A DNA stretch of 64,000 nt from JAKPRU01 sp029568995 (GTDB taxonomy: Bacteria; Hinthialibacterota; Hinthialibacteria; Hinthialibacterales; JAKPRU01): positions 1-64,000 of the forward strand of contig DAOMHQ010000001.1 of assembly GCA_035430965.1 (NCBI GenBank), read 5' to 3'. The notes beneath the pieces were generated by a model. It searched no databases. It saw only the letters and a program-made list of their open reading frames with translations, and had not been told where the DNA came from. Position numbers and translations under genes: made by a program. Shown here one piece after another: positions 25,945 through 33,705 of the stretch (the stretch's first letter is position 1; each line of letters opens with the position of its first letter).

Positions 25945-27698
25945 GATTTCTCCTCAACAACCTGAATCGCGCCCAATTCGCACACCTGCCGACATAAGTC
26001 GCACCCGACACACAGGATCGGGTCGATATACTTCCCGTTATCCCCTTCACGAATTGCGGGGCATCCCAACTCCATGCAATTCCCACAATCCGTGCAGAGA
26101 TCCAAGTCGATTCGATAGGGTGTTCTGCGTCCCCGTTCGACCAGGACGCAGGAGGTTTTCACAATAATGACAGAAGGTTCCCGCCGGACCAATGCTTCTT
26201 TGATTGTCCGCCGGACAAGGTCGAGGTTGTATGCGCCGATCGTATGGGCATCTTTCACGCCCAAGGCTCTGCACAGTGCCTCCAGATCCACGGCGGGCGC
26301 AGGAGTTCCGTCCAAACGAAATCCGGTTCCAGGATGGTGCTGGCGACCCGTCATGGCCGTGGTGGAATTATCCAGGATGATCGTCGTCGTTGATCCTCCA
26401 TTATAGACGATATCCAATAAGGAGGTGATCCCGGAGTGCAGGAACGTGGAGTCGCCGATCACGGCGACGGTGGTCTCCGAGGCGGACGGCCCGTGCGCTT
26501 TTTCAATCCCGAACGCATGAGAGACCCCGCCGCCCATGTTCACGCAGGTGTGCATGGCACTCAGGGGCGGCAGTGCTCCCAGGGTATAGCAGCCGATATC
26601 GCCGGTCACTTCGACGCCGAGTTCCTTCAGGACAGCAAATGTGGATCGGTGCGGACACCCCGGACACATCACCGGCGGGGCAGGGGGTGGCCCTTCTGAT
26701 GCTGAAATCTCGCAAACCGGTTTCCCAAGCATCCTGGCGACCCTGTCCGGGTCCAGCTCGCCCAATTTCCATGACGATCCCAGGTCTTCCACTTCAATCC
26801 CCAGGGCACGGACCTGGTCCGTCAGATAGGTATCGAGTTCTTCAATGACAAAGACTTTCTCATGATTTTCTGCAAACCGGTTCACGGATTCATCTGGGAA
26901 CGGATGGGTCATCACCAGTCGAAGGATATCGAAATCCGGGGCGATCTCGCGGACGTATTGGTAACAGACGCCGGAGGTGATTACTCCCGTCTTCCCGTCT
27001 CCGGTTCCTTTTTCGCCGAGAACCCATTTTTCGGTCTCGCGCCGAAGGCCGGCAAGCCGCTCCAACTTAATCGCCGCCCGTTGTCGTGCAAAGGACGGCA
27101 GCATGACATACTTCGGAGGTGAGAGCGGGACCCGTTCGAGAGCGGGACGTGTTTCCGGTTCCTGCAACTCCACAATGCCTTTGGAATGCGAAATACGCGT
27201 GGTCACTCGCAGCAGCACAGGGGTATCGAATCGTTCGCTCAGGTTGAATGCTTCTCGCGTAAGACGGCGGGCTTCCTCGCTATCGCACGGTTCGAACATG
27301 GGAATTCCTGCGAAACGCGCGAAAAAGCGGTTGTCCTGCTCATTCTGGGAGCTATGCATCCCCGGATCGTCCGCCGTGACAATCACCATGCCGCCCCCCA
27401 CTCCGGTATAAGCCAGTGTCATGAGCGGATCGGCGGCCACATTCAGGCCCACGTGTTTCATCGTGACAATGGCCCGCGCACCGGAAAACGAAGCCCCGGA
27501 GGCAACTTCGAGAGCGACTTTTTCGTTCACAGACCATTCCACACTCACCCCCGGGTAATTTCGCAGGTTCTCCAGGATCTCGGTGCTGGGGGTACCGGGA
27601 TAAGCTGTGCCGACCCGCACTCCGGCCTCATACGCGCCCCGCGCAATAGCCTCATTGCCGGATAAAAGGGCCTGATTCTTTCGAGCGGATTCATTCAT
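25941..27698 (-). CDS. iorA: Indolepyruvate:ferredoxin oxidoreductase, alpha subunit
   Basis: A 585-residue thiamine-diphosphate enzyme. The N-terminal pyrimidine-binding domain starts SGNEAIARGAYEAGVRVGTAYPGTPS; the ThDP/Mg domain holds GDIGCYTLGALPPL and GDSTFLHSGITSL with LDNSTTAMTG; the C-terminal ferredoxin domain has CTDCGNCMELGCP and CVGCDLCRQVC, the Cys sets for two [4Fe-4S] clusters. It decarboxylates indolepyruvate, phenylpyruvate or hydroxyphenylpyruvate formed by transamination, in an oxygen-sensitive reaction of amino-acid fermentation. First gene of the iorA-iorB-paaK-ACT-paaK operon. No clear ribosome site precedes ATG 27698. Confidence 0.95.
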   Translation of the reverse strand: MNESARKNQALLSGNEAIARGAYEAGVRVGTAYPGTPSTEILENLRNYPGVSVEWSVNEKVALEVASGASFSGARAIVTMKHVGLNVAADPLMTLAYTGVGGGMVIVTADDPGMHSSQNEQDNRFFARFAGIPMFEPCDSEEARRLTREAFNLSERFDTPVLLRVTTRISHSKGIVELQEPETRPALERVPLSPPKYVMLPSFARQRAAIKLERLAGLRRETEKWVLGEKGTGDGKTGVITSGVCYQYVREIAPDFDILRLVMTHPFPDESVNRFAENHEKVFVIEELDTYLTDQVRALGIEVEDLGSSWKLGELDPDRVARMLGKPVCEISASEGPPPAPPVMCPGCPHRSTFAVLKELGVEVTGDIGCYTLGALPPLSAMHTCVNMGGGVSHAFGIEKAHGPSASETTVAVIGDSTFLHSGITSLLDIVYNGGSTTTIILDNSTTAMTGRQHHPGTGFRLDGTPAPAVDLEALCRALGVKDAHTIGAYNLDLVRRTIKEALVRREPSVIIVKTSCVLVERGRRTPYRIDLDLCTDCGNCMELGCPAIREGDNGKYIDPILCVGCDLCRQVCELGAIQVVEEKS

Positions 27699-27828
27699 GA
27701 TTTTGATTGTAACTCTATTGCCGGACTCAACTTATCGGTGCAGCCGGTATTCGAGAATGAAAACTTCCATAGACCGAGTTTGAAACGATACGCGAAGAAT
27801 AGGGGAGGATCAAGTAAACCGGGATGGG

Positions 27829-27996
27829 TTATGCTGTGCCTTCGAGAGAAACTGCCAGGCAGCCTTCTATCGCTTCGTGAAGGTTGGACATCAGATCTTC
27901 CAGAGTTTCCCCCTCCGTGGCACAACCGGGTATTGCGGTGACTTCAGCCCAATAGCCCCCCTCCTCTGTCTCATGAATGACGACCTTGATTTTCAT
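27829..27996 (-). CDS. HicB-like small antitoxin-family protein, lone
   Basis: A 55-residue protein, MKIKVVIHETEEGGYWAEV at the start, then IPGCATEGETLEDLMSNLHEAIEGCL. This is the one-domain HicB/UPF0150 fold, a partial RNase-H-like domain that binds HicA toxins. There is no C-terminal DNA-binding helix and no HicA gene on either side, so it may be a solitary regulator or a remnant. ATG 27996 follows GAGGTG. Its length, below common gene-calling cut-offs, makes it easy to miss. Confidence 0.8.
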   Translation of the reverse strand: MKIKVVIHETEEGGYWAEVTAIPGCATEGETLEDLMSNLHEAIEGCLAVSLEGTA

Positions 27997-28128
27997 TGCA
28001 CACCTCATACCGTTGGCGCGATATGTCTTAAGTTATCATGAAAAGAGCGGATCAGGAGAGTCTCGACTCACTTGGAGGTGAATTCTATTTGTGGTGTAGT
28101 ATTCCAATGATTCCAAAAGGAGGAGGCT

Positions 28129-28719
28129 ATGTCAGAGAGAAAACATCTTGCATTTACGCTCATCGAACTTCTGATTGTTGTAGCGATTATCGGTATTCTC
28201 GCCGCAATCGCCGTCCCCAATTTCATGAACGCTCGGGTCCGCGCGAAAGTCTCCCGGGCTGAGAGCGATCAACGTACCATTTCAATGGCCTTTGAAAGCT
28301 ACATGCTGGATAGGGGAACGTACCCCTATACCCGCGCAACAAGCGCGAACGACTTCTTGGGATACACGGCCTTAACCACGCCGGTCGCATACCTGAATTC
28401 GATTCTGTCCGATCCATTTGCGACGATTCCCATGAAGGATGTCGCCGATGCATACGATCCCTATTATGAGTTCTACTGCACCCGGATGAATGGTGCTTCC
28501 AATAATATGTTCAATATCGAATGCGTCGGCCCCGATGGGGTGGACAGTTTCAATCCCACCAGCAGCTATCCGTATTGTCCTTCCAATTTCGAGTTCTATG
28601 ACGCCAGCAATGGGACCATCAGTTACGGCGATATTCTCCGGGCAGGCGGCGCCTATATGCCCCGGTGGTATCGCGAACGTCAAGGTGCGTCGGTGGCGCA
28701 GGGAGAGGATTGGCTGTAA
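28129..28719 (+). CDS. Type IV pilin/type II secretion pseudopilin-like protein
   Basis: A 196-residue prepilin. The leader ERKHLAFTLIELLIVVAII contains the prepilin peptidase site with conserved Glu+5 after cleavage, then a 20-residue hydrophobic helix and AAIAVPNFMNARVRAK. The mature domain has QRTISMAFESYMLDRGTYP and a Tyr-rich variable part with two Cys. This long pseudopilin class is greatly expanded in PVC-related phyla. ATG 28129 has AAAAGGAGGAGG. It stands alone, with no secretion ATPase or peptidase gene near, so it may be assembled by machinery encoded elsewhere. Confidence 0.92.
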   Translation: MSERKHLAFTLIELLIVVAIIGILAAIAVPNFMNARVRAKVSRAESDQRTISMAFESYMLDRGTYPYTRATSANDFLGYTALTTPVAYLNSILSDPFATIPMKDVADAYDPYYEFYCTRMNGASNNMFNIECVGPDGVDSFNPTSSYPYCPSNFEFYDASNGTISYGDILRAGGAYMPRWYRERQGASVAQGEDWL

Positions 28720-28774
28720 CAGATGTTGTATGGCCGCTGTCGGATTCATGGCCCAATGGTATGGGAATTCGGGG

Positions 28775-28801
28775 CTGGATTTCGGCTTTCGCCGGAATGA
28801 C
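28775..28801. repeat. GGATTCCGGC-type dispersed palindrome, copy 1
   Basis: CTGGATTTCGGCTTTCGCCGGAATGAC; a near-identical copy with CC and TT changes is at 59552-59578. Arms TTTCGGC and GCCGGAA type. This element is known from many bacterial genomes as dispersed repeats. Confidence 0.8.
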
Positions 28802-28879
28802 AGTGGGGCGGATGGGGTAAGGTAGGTGGGATCGCCCGGCATCGGGAGGCGCCTGGATTTTGGTGGATAGGAGACCGTG

Positions 28880-29731
28880 ATGAAAGTATTTGCAGTTGTG
28901 CTTGTTTGGTTTACGGCCTGCTTGCATGTGGCGATTGCGGGCGGTTCGGCGGATCAATCGCCGCTGCCGCTTCCGGAGAGAGGAATCTGCGCCCATCGAG
29001 GGGCGATGAGTACTCATCCGGAAAACACATTGCCCGCCTTTCTCGAAGCGATTCATGTCGGGGTGCACATGATCGAATTCGATGTTTGCCTGTCCAAAGA
29101 CGGTCAATTGGTCATTCTGCACGACGCCACAGTGGATCGGACAACCGACGGTACGGGAAATGTTTCGGAACTCACACTTGCGGAGATAAAGAAACTGGAC
29201 GCCGGGATAAAAAAGGGCAAGGAATTCGAGGGAATTCGTATCCCAACTTTTACGGAGACTCTGTCGATTATGCCGGACAATGTCTGGCTGAACGTCCATT
29301 TGAAGGGAGGAAAAGAACTCGGCGCCAAAACGGCGGAGATTATTGTGAAAGAGAAGCGCCTTCACCAGGCGTTTCTTGCCTGCGGTTCCGAGACGGCGCG
29401 GGGCGCCAGGCGGATTCATCCGGATATCATGATCTGCAATATGGACCGGCAGAGCGATTCCATGGATTATGCAAACGCGACCATCGAAAGCGGCGCGCAG
29501 TTTATCCAACTTCTCGGAAAGGGTGAGGTATCGAAAGAGGCGCTATCCAAACTGAAACAGCATGGAATTCGCATCAATTATTATGTCGCGGATACGCCCG
29601 ACATGGTGCGCGATCTCCTCAAGGCGGGCGTCGATTTTCCACTGGTAAACAATCCGGGGCTTATGATGAAGGCCGCCGTGGAGATGGGGATTCCACCGCT
29701 GCAACCGGTATTCCGCCTGGAAACCAACTGA
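28880..29731 (+). CDS. Exported glycerophosphodiester phosphodiesterase
   Basis: A 283-residue GDPD-family enzyme that hydrolyses glycerophosphodiesters to glycerol-3-phosphate and an alcohol. A signal peptide (about 1-21, ending AIAGG) precedes the TIM barrel. The catalytic motif CAHRGAMSTHPENT holds the first His with Glu; EFDVCLSKDGQLVILHD carries the metal-binding E-D pair and second His. ATG 28880 was chosen over an adjacent in-frame GTG; AGGAGA precedes. Possibly used for phospholipid head-group or teichoic-type debris scavenging. No transporter is adjacent. Confidence 0.92.
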   Translation: MKVFAVVLVWFTACLHVAIAGGSADQSPLPLPERGICAHRGAMSTHPENTLPAFLEAIHVGVHMIEFDVCLSKDGQLVILHDATVDRTTDGTGNVSELTLAEIKKLDAGIKKGKEFEGIRIPTFTETLSIMPDNVWLNVHLKGGKELGAKTAEIIVKEKRLHQAFLACGSETARGARRIHPDIMICNMDRQSDSMDYANATIESGAQFIQLLGKGEVSKEALSKLKQHGIRINYYVADTPDMVRDLLKAGVDFPLVNNPGLMMKAAVEMGIPPLQPVFRLETN

Positions 29732-29791
29732 CAATTATACACGGGCTTCCGGCAAGCCTGAGTATGCTGATCGTCAGTCCGGGATGGGGGA

Positions 29792-30244
29792 TTATGCGTG
29801 ATCCTGTTGCCTGCCGGAACCTGTCTTGTCTCCAAGACGGACTTCTGTTCGGAGATCCACTTCCAGGGCGTCCATAACCTCAATAATGCGCTCCAATTTG
29901 GCGGATTGGTATCCTGTTGCTTCGTACTTCTGAACTTGCTGAGGTTTTACATCCAATTTCTTAGCAAGGTCCTTTTGCGTATATCCTTTGGCAATTCGCG
30001 CCTTGACGAGAATATCCGGTAGGTCTCGGATGGAATGCAGAGGGGTTAACGAAACGCCGTGAAGGTCCTCGAACTCCTTCATCTCTGCCCGCAGTTCATC
30101 TATCTGGGATTGAATTCCGGCCATCATAGCCTGATATGCCTTCGGGGATATTCTCTCTCTCACACTCCTGCCGGCTTCCATGGCCTTTTCAAGCCTTGAG
30201 ATTTGTCCTTTTGTCACTTTATATTGATGCTCATTTCGGATCAT
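29792..30244 (-). CDS. XRE-type helix-turn-helix protein paired with NTase-like gene
   Basis: A 150-residue protein. Residues 1-75 are helical (SRLEKAMEAGRSVRERISPK and a QSQIDELRAEMKEFEDL coiled coil). Residues about 83-135 are a Cro/CI helix-turn-helix (LVKARIAKGYTQKDLAKKL then VKPQQVQKYEATGYQ). Its ATG overlaps the stop of the NTase-like gene by four bases, so the two are translationally coupled. That arrangement, toxin-size gene followed by HTH gene, fits a type II toxin-antitoxin-type module in which this protein is the antitoxin and autorepressor; this is inference. Confidence 0.85.
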   Translation of the reverse strand: MIRNEHQYKVTKGQISRLEKAMEAGRSVRERISPKAYQAMMAGIQSQIDELRAEMKEFEDLHGVSLTPLHSIRDLPDILVKARIAKGYTQKDLAKKLDVKPQQVQKYEATGYQSAKLERIIEVMDALEVDLRTEVRLGDKTGSGRQQDHA

Positions 30245-30711
30245 GTCAGGTCCTCGATTTCAAGAAACAGTATCCCTTTTCGGTTTCCATTTCGATCTAC
30301 TTGGAAGAACTCTTCCACGGTTCCACCGGCAGCCTCTTGATCGACAAGCCGGGTTCCGCTAATGAGAAAATCGACGCCATATTTCGTTTTCATGGCCTCT
30401 CTGGGAGGATTCGTATCCACAAAGACTGGGTCCAATATGCTTTCGTCCAAGTTCGGTTCCATTTCCCAACAACCGTCAATGTCCTTGGGATTTTCTTTGC
30501 GAGTCACGAAACTCCCATCGATCCATACGCGTCGGATACCCGCTTTTGCGAGATTCGTAAGAGCCTCTTTCAATCCTGCAAACAGCATTCTCCGGTGCGC
30601 ATTCCATGCGAATGTCCTCTCAACATCCTCCAGGCTCACGAAATGGACACCTGGCGACAGATTCCCGTTCGAGTCAAACTTGGCTGATAATTCAGCATCA
30701 CTGAATGACAT
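30241..30711 (-). CDS. DUF6932-like putative nucleotidyltransferase-fold protein
   Basis: A 156-residue protein. It shows the DUF6932 pattern: NLSPGVH, NAHRRMLF, WIDGSFVTRKENPKDIDGCW, and a final EEFFQVDRNGNRKGI. The central part fits the nucleotidyltransferase signature G[GS]-x9-DhD with G66, S67, D77 and D79, as in MNT-type antitoxins and minimal nucleotidyltransferases. No other catalytic residue was identified. It overlaps the XRE gene and is first in that two-gene unit. A TATAAT box ends only four bases before its ATG. Confidence 0.8.
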   Translation of the reverse strand: MSFSDAELSAKFDSNGNLSPGVHFVSLEDVERTFAWNAHRRMLFAGLKEALTNLAKAGIRRVWIDGSFVTRKENPKDIDGCWEMEPNLDESILDPVFVDTNPPREAMKTKYGVDFLISGTRLVDQEAAGGTVEEFFQVDRNGNRKGILFLEIEDLT

Positions 30712-30715
30712 GTTT

Positions 30716-30721
30716 ATTATA
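30716..30721 (-). promoter_or_regulatory. Consensus -10 box (TATAAT) abutting the NTase-like start codon
   Basis: Read on the minus strand, a perfect TATAAT is followed by AAAC and then ATG at 30711. Transcription would begin at or next to the ATG, implying a leaderless or near-leaderless mRNA. A clear -35 box is not seen at 16-18 bases; the stretch is T-rich. No Shine-Dalgarno lies before the ATG. Confidence 0.55.
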
Positions 30722-30824
30722 CCTCAATGCAACAAAAAAGGAATACCATGTCCCAACACAACTCTATCATTGTCTTGCTATTGATATCAGCCTTATGTTG
30801 ATTTGGAATTGCTCCCCCATCTCA

Positions 30825-32522
30825 TCAAAACGCCTCCACAAGATCATCCATTCGGTCTTTGCGAATCAGGAAACGGCAGAAAACGCCATACCAGGTCCAG
30901 TCATCGGGGATTTTGTCGGTGATCTGTTCCAGGGGGACATAATTCTCATTCAGGTAGTCCAGCATAAACGGGGCCTGTTCGCGGACCAGGTCCATCCCCC
31001 GCGTAATGCTTTCCCCCTCCGCAGCGCCCAGGATCAGAACGACCGGCCTGCGTGTGCGTAAATCCGATAGGAACTCCTCGTGGAACCGTTCGGGGATGAA
31101 CTCGCGCAGTTTGGCTTTGAACAAAGGCGCATTGTGATAATAGCGGGACCCCGGAAGGCGATGGGCCACAATATAGACCGAATTGGGCGATTTGCCCAGC
31201 AGAAGGATTCGATCTTCCGGTAGAGTCACCCGGCGAACCCCATCCGCGACGGCATTCTGCAAAACAATCGGGCCACGCTCCCTTTTCTGCATTTGAACCA
31301 GGCGGATCACATCTCTCCCATATCCATACACAGCCGTCGCGGTGAGTACCCCAAGAATAGCAACAAGCACCATACGTCCAAGGCGTAGCCGAATCCCCGG
31401 AATCTGACGGTTGCGAAGATCTGTCTCAACCGCCTGGACCAACAGCCCGATCAGCAGACAGGACGATACAGCAGCCTGGACATAATAATGCTCATAGTCC
31501 TCCCCGCTCAGCTCGGCGGAACAGAGATCCAGGGCGAACAGTAGAATCAACGGAACCAGGAATCGCCTGGCGGGGAATCGCGATTTCCCCAAGGCTCCAA
31601 AGGCCAGAATGGGGGCAGCCAAATACGGTCCTGTGTTCAGTAGGAATTGAAACAGTTGCTCAAAAGTCCGCCGCCCGACCGGCGGGGCATTCCCCCCATG
31701 GATATAGGCAAAATTGAACAGGTAGCTCGTCTCAAAATAGACCCACCACGCCCCGTACAAAAGGAAATAGAGTGAGACCAGCATTTCCGGAAGGATCAGG
31801 CCCAGAAGGAAAGAACCAATGTGTTGCAGATGCGTTTTGGGAGCACTTTCACTCCAAATTATCCATAGGAAGACGATTGCCGAGAGCAAAAATGTCTGTC
31901 GGAATTGGCCTGCCATGCCAAGGCAGATACCCGCGAGGAGGGACGTAAGCAAGGTGGTTCCACTTCCCTCACCCCGACCCTCTCCCGGAGGGAGTGGGAG
32001 ACTCTCTGACGAAGTTCCGTTGCGTTTCGGCGGCGCGAATATCAGGAAATAGGCCAGTACAAGCCACGGGAGCGCCAATTCCTCGGTCAGACCTCCCGAC
32101 CGGATGGTTACGGGGGCACTGGTGTAGAACACATAAAAGGCCAAGGTGACTGTTGCCGTAACCGACGAAAAGAGCCGTCGGCACAGGAGCAAAAACAGGC
32201 TTGCAGACAGGGCGATCCAGATTATTTCGTGAATCTTCACCGCAAGTCGGCTGAATGGAAAGACACGCAGCGGGATGGAGTGGAAATAGAATATTCCCGG
32301 TGGCTTATGATCCCAGAAATCCCGGTACGGCAGTTCCCCCGCGGCGCATGCCTGTGCCCCGGCGAGAAACAGCCCCTCATCGTGCAGTATCGGCGAGAGC
32401 AGGGTATGCGAGCGCAGCACTCCATAAGCCAGGAAAACGGCAACGTAAATCCACAAAAAGCGCCGAAAGGGAGTCAATGGTCTGCCTCGTGAGATAACAG
32501 TATCCCCCACAAACTCCCTCAC
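30825..32522 (-). CDS. GT39-family membrane glycosyltransferase with in-frame repeat insertion
   Basis: About 565 residues with 10-12 transmembrane helices. The first periplasmic loop holds SPILHDEGLFLAGAQ with the acidic D-E of GT39/PMT enzymes and YRDFWDHKPPGIFYF, a strong family marker. A C-terminal soluble domain (about 430-565) with LLLGKSPNSVYIVAHRLPGSRYY follows. Residues around 185-200 (SLPLPPGEGRGEGSG) are translated from a palindromic repeat and have no hydrophobic or family character. The first possible start is a GTG that itself lies inside a second repeat copy, so the true start may be slightly downstream. Substrate is unknown. Confidence 0.8.
   Translation of the reverse strand: MREFVGDTVISRGRPLTPFRRFLWIYVAVFLAYGVLRSHTLLSPILHDEGLFLAGAQACAAGELPYRDFWDHKPPGIFYFHSIPLRVFPFSRLAVKIHEIIWIALSASLFLLLCRRLFSSVTATVTLAFYVFYTSAPVTIRSGGLTEELALPWLVLAYFLIFAPPKRNGTSSESLPLPPGEGRGEGSGTTLLTSLLAGICLGMAGQFRQTFLLSAIVFLWIIWSESAPKTHLQHIGSFLLGLILPEMLVSLYFLLYGAWWVYFETSYLFNFAYIHGGNAPPVGRRTFEQLFQFLLNTGPYLAAPILAFGALGKSRFPARRFLVPLILLFALDLCSAELSGEDYEHYYVQAAVSSCLLIGLLVQAVETDLRNRQIPGIRLRLGRMVLVAILGVLTATAVYGYGRDVIRLVQMQKRERGPIVLQNAVADGVRRVTLPEDRILLLGKSPNSVYIVAHRLPGSRYYHNAPLFKAKLREFIPERFHEEFLSDLRTRRPVVLILGAAEGESITRGMDLVREQAPFMLDYLNENYVPLEQITDKIPDDWTWYGVFCRFLIRKDRMDDLVEAF
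31966..32000 (-). repeat. CCCTCTCCC-type palindromic repeat inside a coding region, copy 3
   Basis: Minus-orientation copy with GGGAGAGGGTC and CCTCACCCC parts; one arm has GGAGTGGGAG. It lies wholly within the GT39 gene and keeps the frame open, encoding a Pro/Gly/Glu-rich insert. Confidence 0.88.
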
Positions 32523-32550
32523 CCCAACCCTCTCCCGGAGGGAGAGGGAG
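32516..32550 (-). repeat. CCCTCTCCC-type palindromic repeat over a gene start, copy 4
   Basis: Minus orientation, arms CCCTCTCCC and GGGAGAGGG around GGA, tail GTTGGGGTGAGGG. The tail covers the GTG start of the GT39 gene and could provide a GAGGGAG ribosome site. Confidence 0.85.
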
Positions 32551-32609
32551 AAGGCGAGCGAGTAGGGCTCAAGCCCGTCCGCGGGCTAGCCCACCAATAA
32601 TTGCCCTAC

Positions 32610-33677
32610 CTACGGCTTTCCTGTTATCCCCATAACCTTAACCAGGTATTGATAGTCGATTAGATCCAGTGGAGTCCGGGTGTAATCCTCCACGGGCTTG
32701 CTGTCCAAATGGTCTTTTGCGATCCGTACTCCGTATGCTCCCATGAGTTCGGGATGCTGTTCGATAGTGGCGAACATTTTTCCCTGGAGAATGGCCTGTT
32801 GAGCGGCTTCCAGGTTGTCATAGGCTGTAACGGCGACCTCGCCGGTTTTTCCCGCCGCTTCCAGGGCGGCGATTGCACCAAGAGCCATGTTGTCGTTCGC
32901 GCAGAAAAGGCCGCGAAGGTTCGGATGCGCAGTCAGGATATTCGAGGTAACATTGAATGCCTGCTCGGTCTCCCAGTTTGCGGTCTGGCTGGCCACGAGT
33001 TTGATACCGGGAACATGTTCGATCACGGAAAGAAATCCGGCTTTGCGCAGCTCAGCGTTGGTCACACCGGGGATACCCTCCAGCATGGCGATTTCTCCCA
33101 CTGCTCCCATTCTCGCGACCAGGGCATAAGTCGCAATGGAGGAACCTAACTGGTTATCCGAACCGACAAACGGGCAGGCAAATCCCTGCTGTTTCGTAGC
33201 GTCCTTGTCGAGCGGATTGTCAATGTTGACTACATAGATTCCTTCCGACTGCGCAAGTTTCAGCACGGGGACCAGGCCCTGGGAGCTGGCCGGAGCAATG
33301 ACAATGGCATCCACCTGCTTGACAATGAAATCCTCAACCAGGCCGATCTGCTTGTCGATATCCGTTTCCCGCTCCACCGAGGCCGGAAGAAGCGTGACGC
33401 CCAGTTTCTCCGCTTCCGTTTTTGCACCTTGCTCCATGGCATGGAAGAAGGGATTGGTGACCGCCTTCATCACCAGGGCGATTCGGTAACTCTTTGCGTC
33501 AGCTTCATTACTGAAGCCGCACAGCACTATTCCACAAAATAAAATAATTCCGAGTATGAAACCTGCGCGACCAATGACTTGAGAAAGGAAGCGTAGTCCC
33601 CGATCTGTCATCGCGAGGAGCAGTCCGGAGTCTGCGACGGTCTGCGACGTGGCGATCTCAGGCTTGCACATTTCCAC
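32610..33677 (-). CDS. Sugar ABC transporter substrate-binding protein (RbsB-like) with repeat-derived N-terminus
   Basis: About 355 residues. The mature part begins KSYRIALVMKAVTNPFFHAM, then KQVDAIVIAPASSQGLVP, DNPLDKDATKQ, and late LFCANDNMALGAIAAL and VTAYDNLEAA, all typical of ribose-type binding proteins. The hydrophobic signal segment (FILGIILFCGIVLCGF) starts about 35 residues in. Ahead of it lie some 22 residues (EIATSQTVADSGLLLAMT) encoded by a dispersed repeat. A GGAGG sits nine bases before GTG 33677; an ATG at 33611 inside the repeat has no ribosome site. Partner permease is at 33706; no ATPase is near. Confidence 0.88.
   Translation of the reverse strand: MEMCKPEIATSQTVADSGLLLAMTDRGLRFLSQVIGRAGFILGIILFCGIVLCGFSNEADAKSYRIALVMKAVTNPFFHAMEQGAKTEAEKLGVTLLPASVERETDIDKQIGLVEDFIVKQVDAIVIAPASSQGLVPVLKLAQSEGIYVVNIDNPLDKDATKQQGFACPFVGSDNQLGSSIATYALVARMGAVGEIAMLEGIPGVTNAELRKAGFLSVIEHVPGIKLVASQTANWETEQAFNVTSNILTAHPNLRGLFCANDNMALGAIAALEAAGKTGEVAVTAYDNLEAAQQAILQGKMFATIEQHPELMGAYGVRIAKDHLDSKPVEDYTRTPLDLIDYQYLVKVMGITGKP
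33607..33665 (-). repeat. GTCATCGCGAGGAGC half-element inside a coding region
   Basis: A 59-bp segment matching 58940-58998 with five mismatches and no gaps. Only the left half of the full palindrome is present. It encodes the first residues of the RbsB-like gene on the minus strand, just after its ribosome site and start. Confidence 0.9.
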
Positions 33678-33705
33678 AGTGGGAAACCTCCGTGTGTGTT
33701 GTCTA

